This document shows positions 1 through 7,543 of a stretch of DNA of 10,011 bases, in pieces; the stretch's first letter is position 1; each line of letters starts with the position of its first letter. Made by a program: the position numbers and the translations under genes. Source of the DNA: Rhodospirillales bacterium. Its GTDB lineage: Bacteria > Pseudomonadota > Alphaproteobacteria > Rhodospirillales > Defluviicoccaceae. The stretch covers positions 1-10,011 of the forward strand of contig JAUXFS010000026.1 in NCBI GenBank assembly GCA_030622775.1. The letters run 5' to 3'. Under the pieces are notes generated by a model, which was not told where the DNA came from, searched no databases, and saw only the letters and a list, made by a program, of their open reading frames with translations.

Positions 1-1
1 C

Positions 2-319
2 CGGCTGAGCGACAACGAGGAGATCGACAACGCACCGCTGTCGGCGCACGTAAAGCGGACCGCGCAGGAGAGCTTCGAGCCCGAGGCGTTCGTGGTGCGC
101 CGCTCGATGCCGTGGGCGGACGCCATCGGCGAGGGACTGATGTTCGTCGCTTTCGGCAAATCGCCGGACGCCTTCGAGGCGCAACTGCGGCGGATGACGG
201 GAGAGGAGGACGGCATCACCGACGGCCTGTTCCGGTTCTCGCGGCCCATTTCCGGCAGCTATTTCTGGTGCCCGCCGGTCGCCGACGGCAAGCTCGACCT
301 CCGGGCGATCGGCCTGTAG
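2..319 (+). CDS. DyP-type heme peroxidase, C-terminal fragment (5' end outside window)
   Basis: The reading frame is open from base 2 to the TAG at 317-319 and gives 105 residues. It resembles the C-terminal end of YfeX-like dye-decolorizing peroxidases, which use heme and hydrogen peroxide to oxidise substrates, usually in the cytoplasm. Visible landmarks in order: an AHVKR segment that lines up with YfeX SHLTR, so the Arg at 56-58 would be the distal heme-pocket Arg; RRSMPWAD; GLMFVAFGKSPDAFEAQL; then MTGEEDGITDGLFRFSRP and GSYFWCPP near the end, matching the FTKPVTGGYYFAP type of ending. The heme-ligand His and the GxxDG motif lie upstream and cannot be checked. The decarboxylase gene starts 4 bases after the stop, so the two are probably co-transcribed. 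The assignment rests on remembered family sequence, and the family call is fairly firm. Confidence 0.82.
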   Translation, partial: RLSDNEEIDNAPLSAHVKRTAQESFEPEAFVVRRSMPWADAIGEGLMFVAFGKSPDAFEAQLRRMTGEEDGITDGLFRFSRPISGSYFWCPPVADGKLDLRAIGL

Positions 320-323
320 CTCC

Positions 324-1748
324 ATGGACACGGAAGAATTCAGGCGTCACGCCCACGCGTTCGTCGACTGGATGGCGGACTACCTCGACGAGATCGAATC
401 CTATCCGGTCAAGGCGCAGGTCGAGCCGGGCGATATCGCCAAGCGGCTGCCGGGGGCGCCACCGGAGAGCGGCGAGCCGATGGAGGCGATCTTCCGGGAC
501 TTCCGCGAGGTGATCGTGCCGGGGATGACCCACTGGCAGCATCCGAACTTCTTCGCCTATTTCCCGGCCAACTCGAGCCCGCCCTCGGTGCTCGCCGAGA
601 TGCTGACGGCGACGCTCGGCGCCCAGTGCATGATCTGGCAGACCTCGCCGGCGGCGGCCGAGTTGGAAGGCCGGGTGATGGAGTGGCTGCGCCAAATGAT
701 CGGCCTCCCCGAGGGGTTCACCGGGGTGATCCAGGACACCGCCTCGACCGCGACCCTGTGCGCGATCCTGTGCGCGCGCGAACGGGCGTCCGGGTTCCGC
801 ACCAACGAGGCCGGTCTCGACGACGCCGGCGTGTTCACCACGTATTGTTCGCGGGAAACCCACTCGTCGGTCGAGAAGGACGTCAAGATCGCCGGTCTCG
901 GCCGCGAGAACCTGCGGATGATCCCGACCGACGACCGTTTCGCCATGGTGCCCGAGGCGCTGGAAGACGCGATCGAGCGCGACCTTGCCGCCGGGCGCAC
1001 GCCGACCTGCGTCGTCGCCACCCTCGGCACCACCGGCGCCTCGGGCGTCGACCCCCTCGCCGCGATCGGCGAGATCTGCGGCCGTCACCGGGTGTGGCTG
1101 CACGTGGATGCCGCCTGGGCCGGGACCGCGCTGATCCTCCCCGAACAGCGGTGGATGATCGAGGGGATCGAGCATGCCGACAGCTTCGTCTTCAACCCGC
1201 ACAAGTGGATGCTGACCAACTTCGACTGCTCGGCCTATTTCGTTCGCGACGTCGGCGCCCTGCTCCGAACGTTCGAGATCCTGCCCGAGTATCTCAAAAC
1301 CGCGGAAGGCGACCGGGTCGACAACTACCGCGACTGGGGCATCCCGCTCGGCCGCCGGTTCCGCGCCCTCAAGCTGTGGTTCGTCATCCGCAGCTATGGT
1401 CTCGCCGGCCTGCGGGCGATCATCCGCGGCCACATCGACATGGCCCGGGCGCTGGCGCGGGAGATGGCCGATGCGGGCGATTTCGAGATCCTGGCGCCGC
1501 CGACCCTGAGCCTGTTCTGCTTCCGCTTCCGCCCGCCCGCCGTCACCGACCCGGCGGAGATCGATCGCCTCAACCAGGCGCTGCTCGAACGCCTGAACGC
1601 CAGCGGCGCCCTCTATCTGACCCACACCCGGATTCGCGAGGCGTACGCCATCCGCTTCTGCATCGGCCAGGCCGGCACGGCGCAACGCCCTGTCGACGCC
1701 GCCTGGCGCCGCATCCGCGACACGGCGAGGGCGTTGCCCGGGCGATAG
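324..1748 (+). CDS. PLP-dependent aromatic-L-amino-acid decarboxylase (group II)
   Basis: This 474-residue protein should decarboxylate an aromatic amino acid (tryptophan, tyrosine, DOPA or phenylalanine) to the corresponding amine using pyridoxal phosphate in the cytoplasm. It aligns along its whole length with animal and plant DOPA/tyrosine decarboxylases. THWQHPNFFAYFP near the N-terminus is typical. THSSVEK carries His180, the ring-stacking His. HVDAAWAG carries Asp262, which contacts the PLP nitrogen. NPHKW carries Lys294, the Schiff-base lysine. Tyr323 in LPEYLK lies 29 residues after that Lys, the same spacing as Lys303/Tyr332 in mammalian DDC. A Tyr here points to true decarboxylation, whereas Phe at this site marks aldehyde synthases. 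DYRDWGIPLGRRFR-like and IRFCIG segments complete the fold. The ATG at 324 fits the family N-terminus (EFRRHAHAFVDWMADYL). No strong ribosome site is visible, so coupling to the upstream peroxidase is likely. Substrate cannot be assigned from sequence. Confidence 0.93.
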   Translation: MDTEEFRRHAHAFVDWMADYLDEIESYPVKAQVEPGDIAKRLPGAPPESGEPMEAIFRDFREVIVPGMTHWQHPNFFAYFPANSSPPSVLAEMLTATLGAQCMIWQTSPAAAELEGRVMEWLRQMIGLPEGFTGVIQDTASTATLCAILCARERASGFRTNEAGLDDAGVFTTYCSRETHSSVEKDVKIAGLGRENLRMIPTDDRFAMVPEALEDAIERDLAAGRTPTCVVATLGTTGASGVDPLAAIGEICGRHRVWLHVDAAWAGTALILPEQRWMIEGIEHADSFVFNPHKWMLTNFDCSAYFVRDVGALLRTFEILPEYLKTAEGDRVDNYRDWGIPLGRRFRALKLWFVIRSYGLAGLRAIIRGHIDMARALAREMADAGDFEILAPPTLSLFCFRFRPPAVTDPAEIDRLNQALLERLNASGALYLTHTRIREAYAIRFCIGQAGTAQRPVDAAWRRIRDTARALPGR

Positions 1749-1840
1749 AACAAGCCCGGTTGCGCGACGATCATCTATATCCGGAACAGTCCTCCGAGTC
1801 GCTGCCGGGACCGCTGGCGAGGGGGTGCGGGGCGGTGTGA

Positions 1841-3796
1841 CTAGCGTCTCTTGGCACCCAAGCCGAGCCGCCCGTCGGTGCGCTTGGGCTCGGTGGGCGG
1901 CTCGGCTCGCGGCTCAGGCGGCGGGTCCGACGAACCCGCGCGGGACTTGTACTCGGGAGAACCTTCGGGCGGGTAATCGAGGGTATCTTGCTTTTCCCAG
2001 CGCACGCCCTCATCGAACTCGGGAAACGGCAAATGTCCCTTGGACCGCCATTCCTGCACCTGTGTTTCGGCTTCGCGCCCGCGCTCGACGTCGAGGCCGG
2101 TGTCGCGACCGAGGTAGGTCGTCTGCGACGGGAAAGCGAAGCCGGTGCCAGCCTCCTTGACGATATCCATGATCCTTAGATTGATGTCCTCCCGGATCGC
2201 CCTGAACTCGAGCCAGTCGGTCACGCGAATGAAGGCGAAGACCTCGACGTCGAAGGAGTAGGCGCCGAAGCCGCGGAAACGAACGTGGAGCCAGTGTGGC
2301 GAGACCTTGGGATGGCCGAGCAGCATCTCCCGCAGCTTGGCGATGACGTAGCGCAATTGTTCCGCCGTCGTCTCGTACCGCAAGGCCAGGGTCGTTCCAT
2401 AAAGGCGTTGTCGGCGCTGCGTGTAATTGATCAACTCCCGTTGCGCGAAATCCGCGTTGGGCACGCTGATAACGGTGTCGTCGCGCCGCCGCAGTCTCGT
2501 CGACCGCAAGCCGATCTCCTCGACCCTGGCGTATTCATTGCCAAACCGGCACCAGTCGCCGATCCGGACCGGCTTGTCCGCGAACAGGGTCAGACCGCCG
2601 ATGACGTTCTCCAGGGTCGGCCGCACGGCCAAGGCGATGGCGAGACCGCCGACGCCGAGACCGGCGACCACGGGTGTCAGTGGAACGCCGAAAAAGCCCG
2701 CAGCATAGATGACCAGGAAGACCAGGATGACCAGGCTCAACAGCCGGAGGAGGATCCGGATCAGTTGACTGTCGATGCTGCCCTCCTTGACATGTCGGGC
2801 ATCGTTGATGGCATCGGCAATGCGACCGGTAACGAGGAAGACGAGCCAACCAACCCCGGCGAAGATCAATACCCAAACGAGGACGGAAAGGACGATCCAA
2901 GAGTCGCCGGCGAACCGCAACACACGAAAGAACGCAAGCCTGCTCCCGTAGATGATCAGGATTCCGGCAAGTACGCCGAGCGGCGCCCCAAATCGCATGA
3001 GAACTCCGGCGCTCCGATGTCGTTCGTCCCAGCGATGCCCCCACCGGAGCAGCCAGCAAATACCAAGGGAAGCGACGACCACAACGATCGTCAGCCCCGC
3101 CCACTGCCAGAGCGTTTCTCCGAGGACAACGGTTTTCGACCACGCGGGAAGCGCAGCCGCCCATGATCGCGGCACGATCAGGCCGGGGCTGTGGATATAG
3201 TCTTCGTAAATTCCGACCAGCGCTCCGGGCTTGTAGGGAAGGTGCTTGGCGCTCTCGTAAAAATTCGCGAGGCGGTCGACAGTCTCGGCGGTGAACAGAA
3301 ACTTGCGGACTCGCGGTCCCTCTTCCACCCTCGCGATCTCTATACTCGTGTTCGGGATGGTCCAATGGCTCAAGGGCTTTTCCTTGTCCGCCACCTCCTC
3401 GTCGCCCGGAATCTCATCTTCAGGCGGCAGTTCGATCCGATCGAGGATCTCCCTCAGGAGCAAAGCGGTCTCGATCTCCGTGGCAAGCCTTTCACGCCCC
3501 GGCAGTTGGCTGAAATCGAAGGTTTCAAGAGCGTGCTGCCCCACCTTCAGAACCGCCTCCCGAGACTCGCCGGCTCGCCAGGCCTGCATGGCTTCGGTGA
3601 TGCTCGTATTGAAGCTGCGCAGCGTGCCCCGCGGGCTCGACGTATCCGCCGGCCGCAGAGGATGGGAGGCGAACGCTGGTCCCTTATCCCTTGCAACAGC
3701 CAAGGGTGCCGACAGTGCAAGGATCAGAAAAAGAAGCGATACAAACATGAAGGCCCGAAAGAGCGCTGCCATCATCGTTTCAATAATTCGCATCAC
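1841..3796 (-). CDS. MscS-family mechanosensitive channel with periplasmic N-terminal domain
   Basis: This 651-residue inner-membrane protein should open under membrane tension and release solutes after osmotic downshock. Residues 1-36 form a signal peptide ending in an AVA-type cleavage site. Residues 37 to about 225 are a charged, probably periplasmic domain. About five membrane segments follow (near 229-250, 268-290, 299-322, 344-366 and 371-395). The last is the Gly/Ala-rich pore helix, with VVAGLGVGGLAIALA and then the classic MscS continuation ENVIGGLTLFADKPVRIGD (396-414). A beta domain (EEIGLRSTRLR, ISVPNADF) and an alpha/beta vestibule run to about 565. An acidic and Pro-rich tail (566-651) ends in a basic GAKRR. 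The family's minimal form has about 290 residues, so this one is much longer at both ends. GTG at 3796 overlaps the TGA of the potassium channel gene (GTGATG). The ATG at 3793 is an equally possible start; no clear Shine-Dalgarno is seen, which fits translational coupling. Confidence 0.92.
   Translation of the reverse strand: MMRIIETMMAALFRAFMFVSLLFLILALSAPLAVARDKGPAFASHPLRPADTSSPRGTLRSFNTSITEAMQAWRAGESREAVLKVGQHALETFDFSQLPGRERLATEIETALLLREILDRIELPPEDEIPGDEEVADKEKPLSHWTIPNTSIEIARVEEGPRVRKFLFTAETVDRLANFYESAKHLPYKPGALVGIYEDYIHSPGLIVPRSWAAALPAWSKTVVLGETLWQWAGLTIVVVVASLGICWLLRWGHRWDERHRSAGVLMRFGAPLGVLAGILIIYGSRLAFFRVLRFAGDSWIVLSVLVWVLIFAGVGWLVFLVTGRIADAINDARHVKEGSIDSQLIRILLRLLSLVILVFLVIYAAGFFGVPLTPVVAGLGVGGLAIALAVRPTLENVIGGLTLFADKPVRIGDWCRFGNEYARVEEIGLRSTRLRRRDDTVISVPNADFAQRELINYTQRRQRLYGTTLALRYETTAEQLRYVIAKLREMLLGHPKVSPHWLHVRFRGFGAYSFDVEVFAFIRVTDWLEFRAIREDINLRIMDIVKEAGTGFAFPSQTTYLGRDTGLDVERGREAETQVQEWRSKGHLPFPEFDEGVRWEKQDTLDYPPEGSPEYKSRAGSSDPPPEPRAEPPTEPKRTDGRLGLGAKRR
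1861..1907. repeat. 13-bp perfect inverted repeat at the 3' end of the MscS gene
   Basis: Bases 1861-1873 (AGCCGAGCCGCCC) are exactly complementary to 1895-1907, around a 21-base spacer. In + strand RNA the helix could be extended inward by G-U and G-C pairs to about 18 bp (1861-1878 with 1890-1907). On the - strand those G-U positions would be A-C mismatches. It lies inside the codons for the Pro-rich tail of the MscS protein and about 113 bases past the decarboxylase stop. It might slow or end read-through between the convergent genes. No T-run follows on either strand, so it is not a standard intrinsic terminator. It could also be a by-product of repetitive Pro/Arg/Gly codons. Confidence 0.5.
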
Positions 3797-4170
3797 ACAC
3801 TTCTGCTGCTCGTGAGACTCGAAGCGATGTTCATTCCTAAATCAAATCGATTGGGTCCGTACACCCCGTCGAATGCGTAGTCAGCCGCATGCAGACCAAT
3901 GCCAATCACGATCCCAAATAACACGAGGCCCACGACTGCAATCGCGATCGCAAGCCATTTAGATAATTTTTTCGTTGGACGAAGATCGCCATAACCAACC
4001 GTGGTCGCATTGATGAATGCATGGTAGATGGCATCCGACTTCGACCAGCCCTCCACCCTGCCAATTATGTGGCCAAGGAACATGATAAGGAACAATAGAA
4101 ACAATAAAATTGGCGTTGCGAGAATGAGTTCTGTAAAAAATATACGGACAAAAATATATGTATATTCCAT
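3793..4170 (-). CDS. Small two-transmembrane potassium channel (Ion_trans_2 type)
   Basis: This 125-residue protein has the layout of a KcsA-like pore: outer membrane helix (about residues 12-36), pore helix (about 44-56), selectivity filter TVGYGD (57-62) and inner helix (about 72-93), then a short C-terminal tail. Four copies would form a K+-selective pore in the inner membrane. It has no RCK/TrkA domain and no voltage-sensor helices, so gating cannot be read from sequence. The ATG at 4170 has an in-frame TAG two codons upstream (TAG TCC ATG), and the next Met is residue 30 inside the first helix, so the start is well fixed. There is no Shine-Dalgarno. Its stop overlaps the MscS start, implying co-expression with a tension-gated channel and a shared role in turgor or ion balance (inference). 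The 5' half is strikingly AT-rich (26 of 90 bases G or C at 4081-4170), unlike the flanks. Confidence 0.92.
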   Translation of the reverse strand: MEYTYIFVRIFFTELILATPILLFLLFLIMFLGHIIGRVEGWSKSDAIYHAFINATTVGYGDLRPTKKLSKWLAIAIAVVGLVLFGIVIGIGLHAADYAFDGVYGPNRFDLGMNIASSLTSSRSV

Positions 4171-4175
4171 GGACT

Positions 4176-4205
4176 AGTATATGTTTTACGTCAATTTCGA
4201 GTCAA
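4176..4205 (-). promoter_or_regulatory. Sigma-70-like promoter for the potassium channel, leaderless spacing
   Basis: On the - strand a -35 box TTGACT (4205-4200) and a -10 box TATACT (4181-4176) are separated by 18 bases; each matches the consensus at 5 of 6 positions. Only 5 bases (AGTCC) separate the -10 box from the ATG, so transcription should start at or within a base or two of the start codon. That would make a leaderless or nearly leaderless mRNA, which agrees with the missing Shine-Dalgarno. A direct repeat of ATTGAC with an 11-base period (4206-4201 and 4195-4190) and a 10-bp palindrome CAATATATTG (4203-4212) overlap or adjoin the -35 box and could be operator sites. All of this is read from sequence; activity is inferred. 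Confidence 0.6.
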
Positions 4206-4230
4206 TATATTGCACAATAAGCCCAATCAT

Positions 4231-7200
4231 TCAGCCTGCTTTAATCCCGAAAAATACCGAATAGAGTACTGGCACAACTCCAAGGGTGAGGATAGTTCCG
4301 AATATTAGGCCAAACGCAATGATGACCGCCATAGAGAAAAACAACGGGTCCGCCGAAAGGATGAGCGGGAGCAGTCCGAGCACGGTTGTAATCGTCGTCA
4401 TGACAATCGGGCGAAAACGTGAAATTGCCGCATTCACGATGGCCTTGTAGGGATCGCCACCGTTACCCTGCTCCGAGTCAAATCGATCGATCAGTACAAT
4501 ACCATTGTTGATAATAACCCCTGCCAAACTAAGCAATCCGAGCATTGCGAAGAAATCAAAGGGGGCACCCATGAAAATAAGCCCAATGAAGGCACCAGTG
4601 AATGCCAGAGGAATCGTGATAAAAATGATCAGAGGCCGGCGAAACGAATTAAACTGCCAAATCAAAAGTACGACGATTCCAAAAATACACATGGGCATCC
4701 AGCGCACGATCTTGCCGATGGTTTCGGCGCTCTGCTCAATCTCACCTCCAACTTCCCAGCGATAATCCTCGGACAGCTGCAATCCCTCGATCAATGGCAT
4801 AATTGCAGCGAACAGTTCGGGTGCTCTGAGGTCTTCGTGATTCAGCTCGACCGTGAGGCAGCGCTCCTGATTGCGCCGAGAAATGCGAAAAAACCCCCAG
4901 TCGATTGAGATATCGGCGATCTGCGTCAGAGGCACCAAATCACCGGTTTCGGATGAAACAATCTTGACGTTCCATAGATCGCCGAGCCCCCTGCGTTCTT
5001 CCTCGACCGAACGGGCCAGCACCGGAATTGCGATGTCTCCTTCGCGGTATTCTGTTATTTCCAGACCGTCCATGTGGGATTGCAGGGACGTCGCCACGTC
5101 GCGAGAGGTGATGCCGGCTCGTCTTGCCCGGACTTGATCGACAACGATCCGTGCCTTGGGAACTTTGTTCTCCCAATCGCTCCGTACGTTGAGAGTGCCG
5201 GGCATGGCCCTCAGTTCCGCCACCAACTGGCTGCCCTTCTCGTACAGATAATCCGCGTCTGGGCCGAGCAAGCGAATTTCGACCAAGCCCGGCTCTTCCG
5301 CTCCGAGCCACATCTGCTTCACGCTACCCGCGGCTTCCGGGAACTGCTCATCAAGGTATCCGCGCAATCGCTGGATCAGAGGGCGGACTTGGTCACCGGT
5401 TTCCGTATTGACAACAAGGAACGAGACGTGGGGGGCTGGTGTCACGGGTGATAGCACGAGGAAGAAGCGGGGCCCTCCGGTCCCGACATACGCAATGGTG
5501 CTTGTAACCTCCGGATTGATCTCCTTGTCGGAAAGCCAGGCGGTCAGGCGCTGCACTGTCGCATCGGTGCTCGTGATTTGGTATCCAGCCGGCAAATCGA
5601 GATACACCAAGAACTGATTGCGATCGCTGGGCCCAAAAAACTCCCGCACCAACAGTGTCAGGATCAGTCCGCCAAGGAAGATTGCAGCAATCGCGCCGGC
5701 CAAGACGATAACCCTAAACCGCAGCATCCGCTCGAGCAGTCCGCGATAAACGCGGTAAATCCTTCCCGAGTACGGGTCGTTTTCGTCGCTCTCCGATCCA
5801 CCGCCTGGTTCGGTTCGCGCAGGCGCATCAGATTTTGCCGCCGGCTTCACCTTCATGAACCAGAAGCACATCGCCGGCGTCACGTACATCGAGAGGAACC
5901 ACGAGGATAGCAGCAGCACGATGACGACCATCGGCAGGGAGAACGCGTACTCGCCGACCTGGCCGTCAATGAGGAGCATCGGGAGAAATGCGAGGATCGT
6001 TGTTAGTGAGGACGTAAGCAATGGAATGGACAACGTTCGGCCTGTTTCAATGCAGGCATGGCGTCTATCCTCCCCGCGCTCTAGCCGGCTTCGTATCTCT
6101 TCGGCGATGACGATCCCGTTGTCGACGAGCATGCCGAGCGCAATGATCGAAGAGGCGATGGAGACGCGCTCAAGCTCAATGCCGATAAGCGACATCACAA
6201 TCAGGCCCATAAGCATGGTCAGGGGCACGAAGGAGCCGACGATGAGACCTGTGCGCATCCCAAGGAACAGCACCACCACGACAAGCACGATAGCAATTGT
6301 CAGGTAGACGTTGCTGAGACCGCCGTTGACGGCAGCTTCGACCAAGTCGGGCTGAAAGGTCGCAAACTCGAGCACATAGCCGATCGGCAGTTGCGACTCC
6401 AGACGTTGCAGCTTTTGCGTCAGGTCCTGACCAAATGCCACAGAGTTGACCCCAGGCGTAATGGAGACGCTTATCACGATCGCCCGTTTACCATTGAAAT
6501 AAACCAGGTCTCGGGGCGGATCCGCGTAGTCCCGTTCGACCGTCAAAATATCTTTTAGGCGTATGGTTTGTCGGGTCTCCGGTATCGTGATCTCGACATC
6601 TTCGATATCCGTGACACTTCGGAAATTGCCCGACGGCATCACAATCACGTCCTGCTCGGCGGCATCGACCCGCCCTCCCGGCAAGACAATATTTTGATCC
6701 ACCAGCGAATTGACGATCTCGCCGGGGGTGACGCCAAACTGAGCCAGTCTGACAGCCGAAAACCTCAGAAAAACCCGCTCTTCGTGAACACCAAAGAGCT
6801 CGACCTTGCGAATGCCAGGCAACTCGTAGAGGCGGTCGCGGATATCTCGGGCAACGAGGCGCATATCGGCCATCGAGAACCCTTCGCTCCACAACGCCAT
6901 CGTAGCCACCGCCGTTAGGCCGAACTCGTCATTGACGAGGGGCCCGATCGTTCCCGCAGGGAGATCGGGCTTCACATCGGACATCCTGTTCCGAACGCTT
7001 TGCCATATCGTGTCCAAGTCATCGAACTCATCCCGCGTTTCGGCGTGGATGATCGATATGCCGTTTCGGGACTCCGACCAAATGTCGTCCAATTCCGGAA
7101 GGGTGCGCATCTCTGCCTCGAGCTTGCGCGTGACGAGCTCTTCAATATCGGCCGCTTCCATCCCCGGAAAGAACGCCGAGACAACGATCTCACGGATAAC

Positions 7201-7323
7201 GATTGGCGGATCTTCTTGGCGCGGAAAATTCAAGAATTGTATTAAGCCAAGAATGATAACCGCCGCGATGAAAACGACGGTCAGCCGGTTGGCATCAAGT
7301 GAGAACCGGGTGATTAGGGACAT
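4231..7323 (-). CDS. RND efflux transporter inner-membrane permease (AcrB/HAE superfamily)
   Basis: This 1030-residue protein has the AcrB-type length and internal duplication. It should form a trimeric, proton-driven pump that exports substrates through a periplasmic adaptor and outer-membrane channel. TM1 lies near residues 13-31, followed by FPRQEDPP. A large periplasmic loop (about 32-335) precedes TM2-6 (about 337-490). A charged cytoplasmic linker covers 491-530, TM7 is near 537-558, a second periplasmic loop runs to about 870, and TM8-12 occupy about 872-1026. TM4 reads GMLVDNGIVIAEE: Asp401 is kept, but the second acidic residue of the AcrB Asp-Asp pair is Asn402. TM10 reads VIINNGIVLID, so AcrB's Lys940 is Asn939. 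The RFRPIVMT segment (969-976) keeps the equivalents of AcrB Arg971 and Thr978. This relay variant occurs in non-canonical HAE pumps. ATG 7323 has a good Shine-Dalgarno. Substrate is unknown. Confidence 0.93.
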   Translation of the reverse strand: MSLITRFSLDANRLTVVFIAAVIILGLIQFLNFPRQEDPPIVIREIVVSAFFPGMEAADIEELVTRKLEAEMRTLPELDDIWSESRNGISIIHAETRDEFDDLDTIWQSVRNRMSDVKPDLPAGTIGPLVNDEFGLTAVATMALWSEGFSMADMRLVARDIRDRLYELPGIRKVELFGVHEERVFLRFSAVRLAQFGVTPGEIVNSLVDQNIVLPGGRVDAAEQDVIVMPSGNFRSVTDIEDVEITIPETRQTIRLKDILTVERDYADPPRDLVYFNGKRAIVISVSITPGVNSVAFGQDLTQKLQRLESQLPIGYVLEFATFQPDLVEAAVNGGLSNVYLTIAIVLVVVVLFLGMRTGLIVGSFVPLTMLMGLIVMSLIGIELERVSIASSIIALGMLVDNGIVIAEEIRSRLERGEDRRHACIETGRTLSIPLLTSSLTTILAFLPMLLIDGQVGEYAFSLPMVVIVLLLSSWFLSMYVTPAMCFWFMKVKPAAKSDAPARTEPGGGSESDENDPYSGRIYRVYRGLLERMLRFRVIVLAGAIAAIFLGGLILTLLVREFFGPSDRNQFLVYLDLPAGYQITSTDATVQRLTAWLSDKEINPEVTSTIAYVGTGGPRFFLVLSPVTPAPHVSFLVVNTETGDQVRPLIQRLRGYLDEQFPEAAGSVKQMWLGAEEPGLVEIRLLGPDADYLYEKGSQLVAELRAMPGTLNVRSDWENKVPKARIVVDQVRARRAGITSRDVATSLQSHMDGLEITEYREGDIAIPVLARSVEEERRGLGDLWNVKIVSSETGDLVPLTQIADISIDWGFFRISRRNQERCLTVELNHEDLRAPELFAAIMPLIEGLQLSEDYRWEVGGEIEQSAETIGKIVRWMPMCIFGIVVLLIWQFNSFRRPLIIFITIPLAFTGAFIGLIFMGAPFDFFAMLGLLSLAGVIINNGIVLIDRFDSEQGNGGDPYKAIVNAAISRFRPIVMTTITTVLGLLPLILSADPLFFSMAVIIAFGLIFGTILTLGVVPVLYSVFFGIKAG

Positions 7324-7543
7324 TTCCGCTACCTTCTTCCCGCAAAACGTAGTGAATCAGCCAATTTTTTTACAGGCAAACAACACCTCGGCATTTCAAT
7401 ACAAACGCCGATTTCCTCGGAAATTTCAGCCTCTAAAGCGGTGAAGGCTGGGAAACCATCAGGCACCTTGATGGAAAATTATTGTTGCCCCCACACTTGG
7501 TCCTCTCATCCTGGTACCAACGGTTTCTGTCGCGACTATTAGC
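7324..7543 (-). other. 220-base gap between adaptor and permease genes
   Basis: This spacer is long for an adaptor-permease pair, which usually abut. It contains a 6-bp hairpin (7456-7461 with 7469-7474, loop of 7), followed on the - strand by only three T, so at best a weak attenuator. It also holds a 45-codon reading frame with a GTG start (7466-7329, - strand) that ends 5 bases before the permease ATG, and an ATTTCC/GGAAAT dyad (7411-7424). I see no convincing promoter. The stretch is more AT-rich than either end of the window. Confidence 0.5.
7332..7338 (-). promoter_or_regulatory. Ribosome binding site of the RND permease
   Basis: The - strand reads AAGAAGG here, 8 bases before the ATG at 7323. 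This fixes the permease start and shows that the gene can be translated independently of the adaptor, whose stop lies 220 bases upstream. Confidence 0.75.

Noticed and set aside
216..1685. A 489-codon open frame on the - strand antisense to the decarboxylase
   Set aside because: It is an artefact of high GC at third codon positions; the product is Arg/Gly/Asp-rich low-complexity sequence and the + strand gene has full family motifs.
1738..1759. CCGGGC...GCCCGG hairpin at the decarboxylase stop as a terminator
   Set aside because: The 6-bp stem overlaps the stop codon and no T-run follows, so it is too weak to call.
7365..7371. Run of seven T on the + strand as a terminator tail
   Set aside because: No stem-loop precedes it on the + strand, and no + strand gene reads into it.
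7456..7474. Hairpin after the adaptor gene as an intrinsic terminator
   Set aside because: The stem is 6 bp with only three G/C pairs, and just three T follow; it is noted only within the spacer entry.
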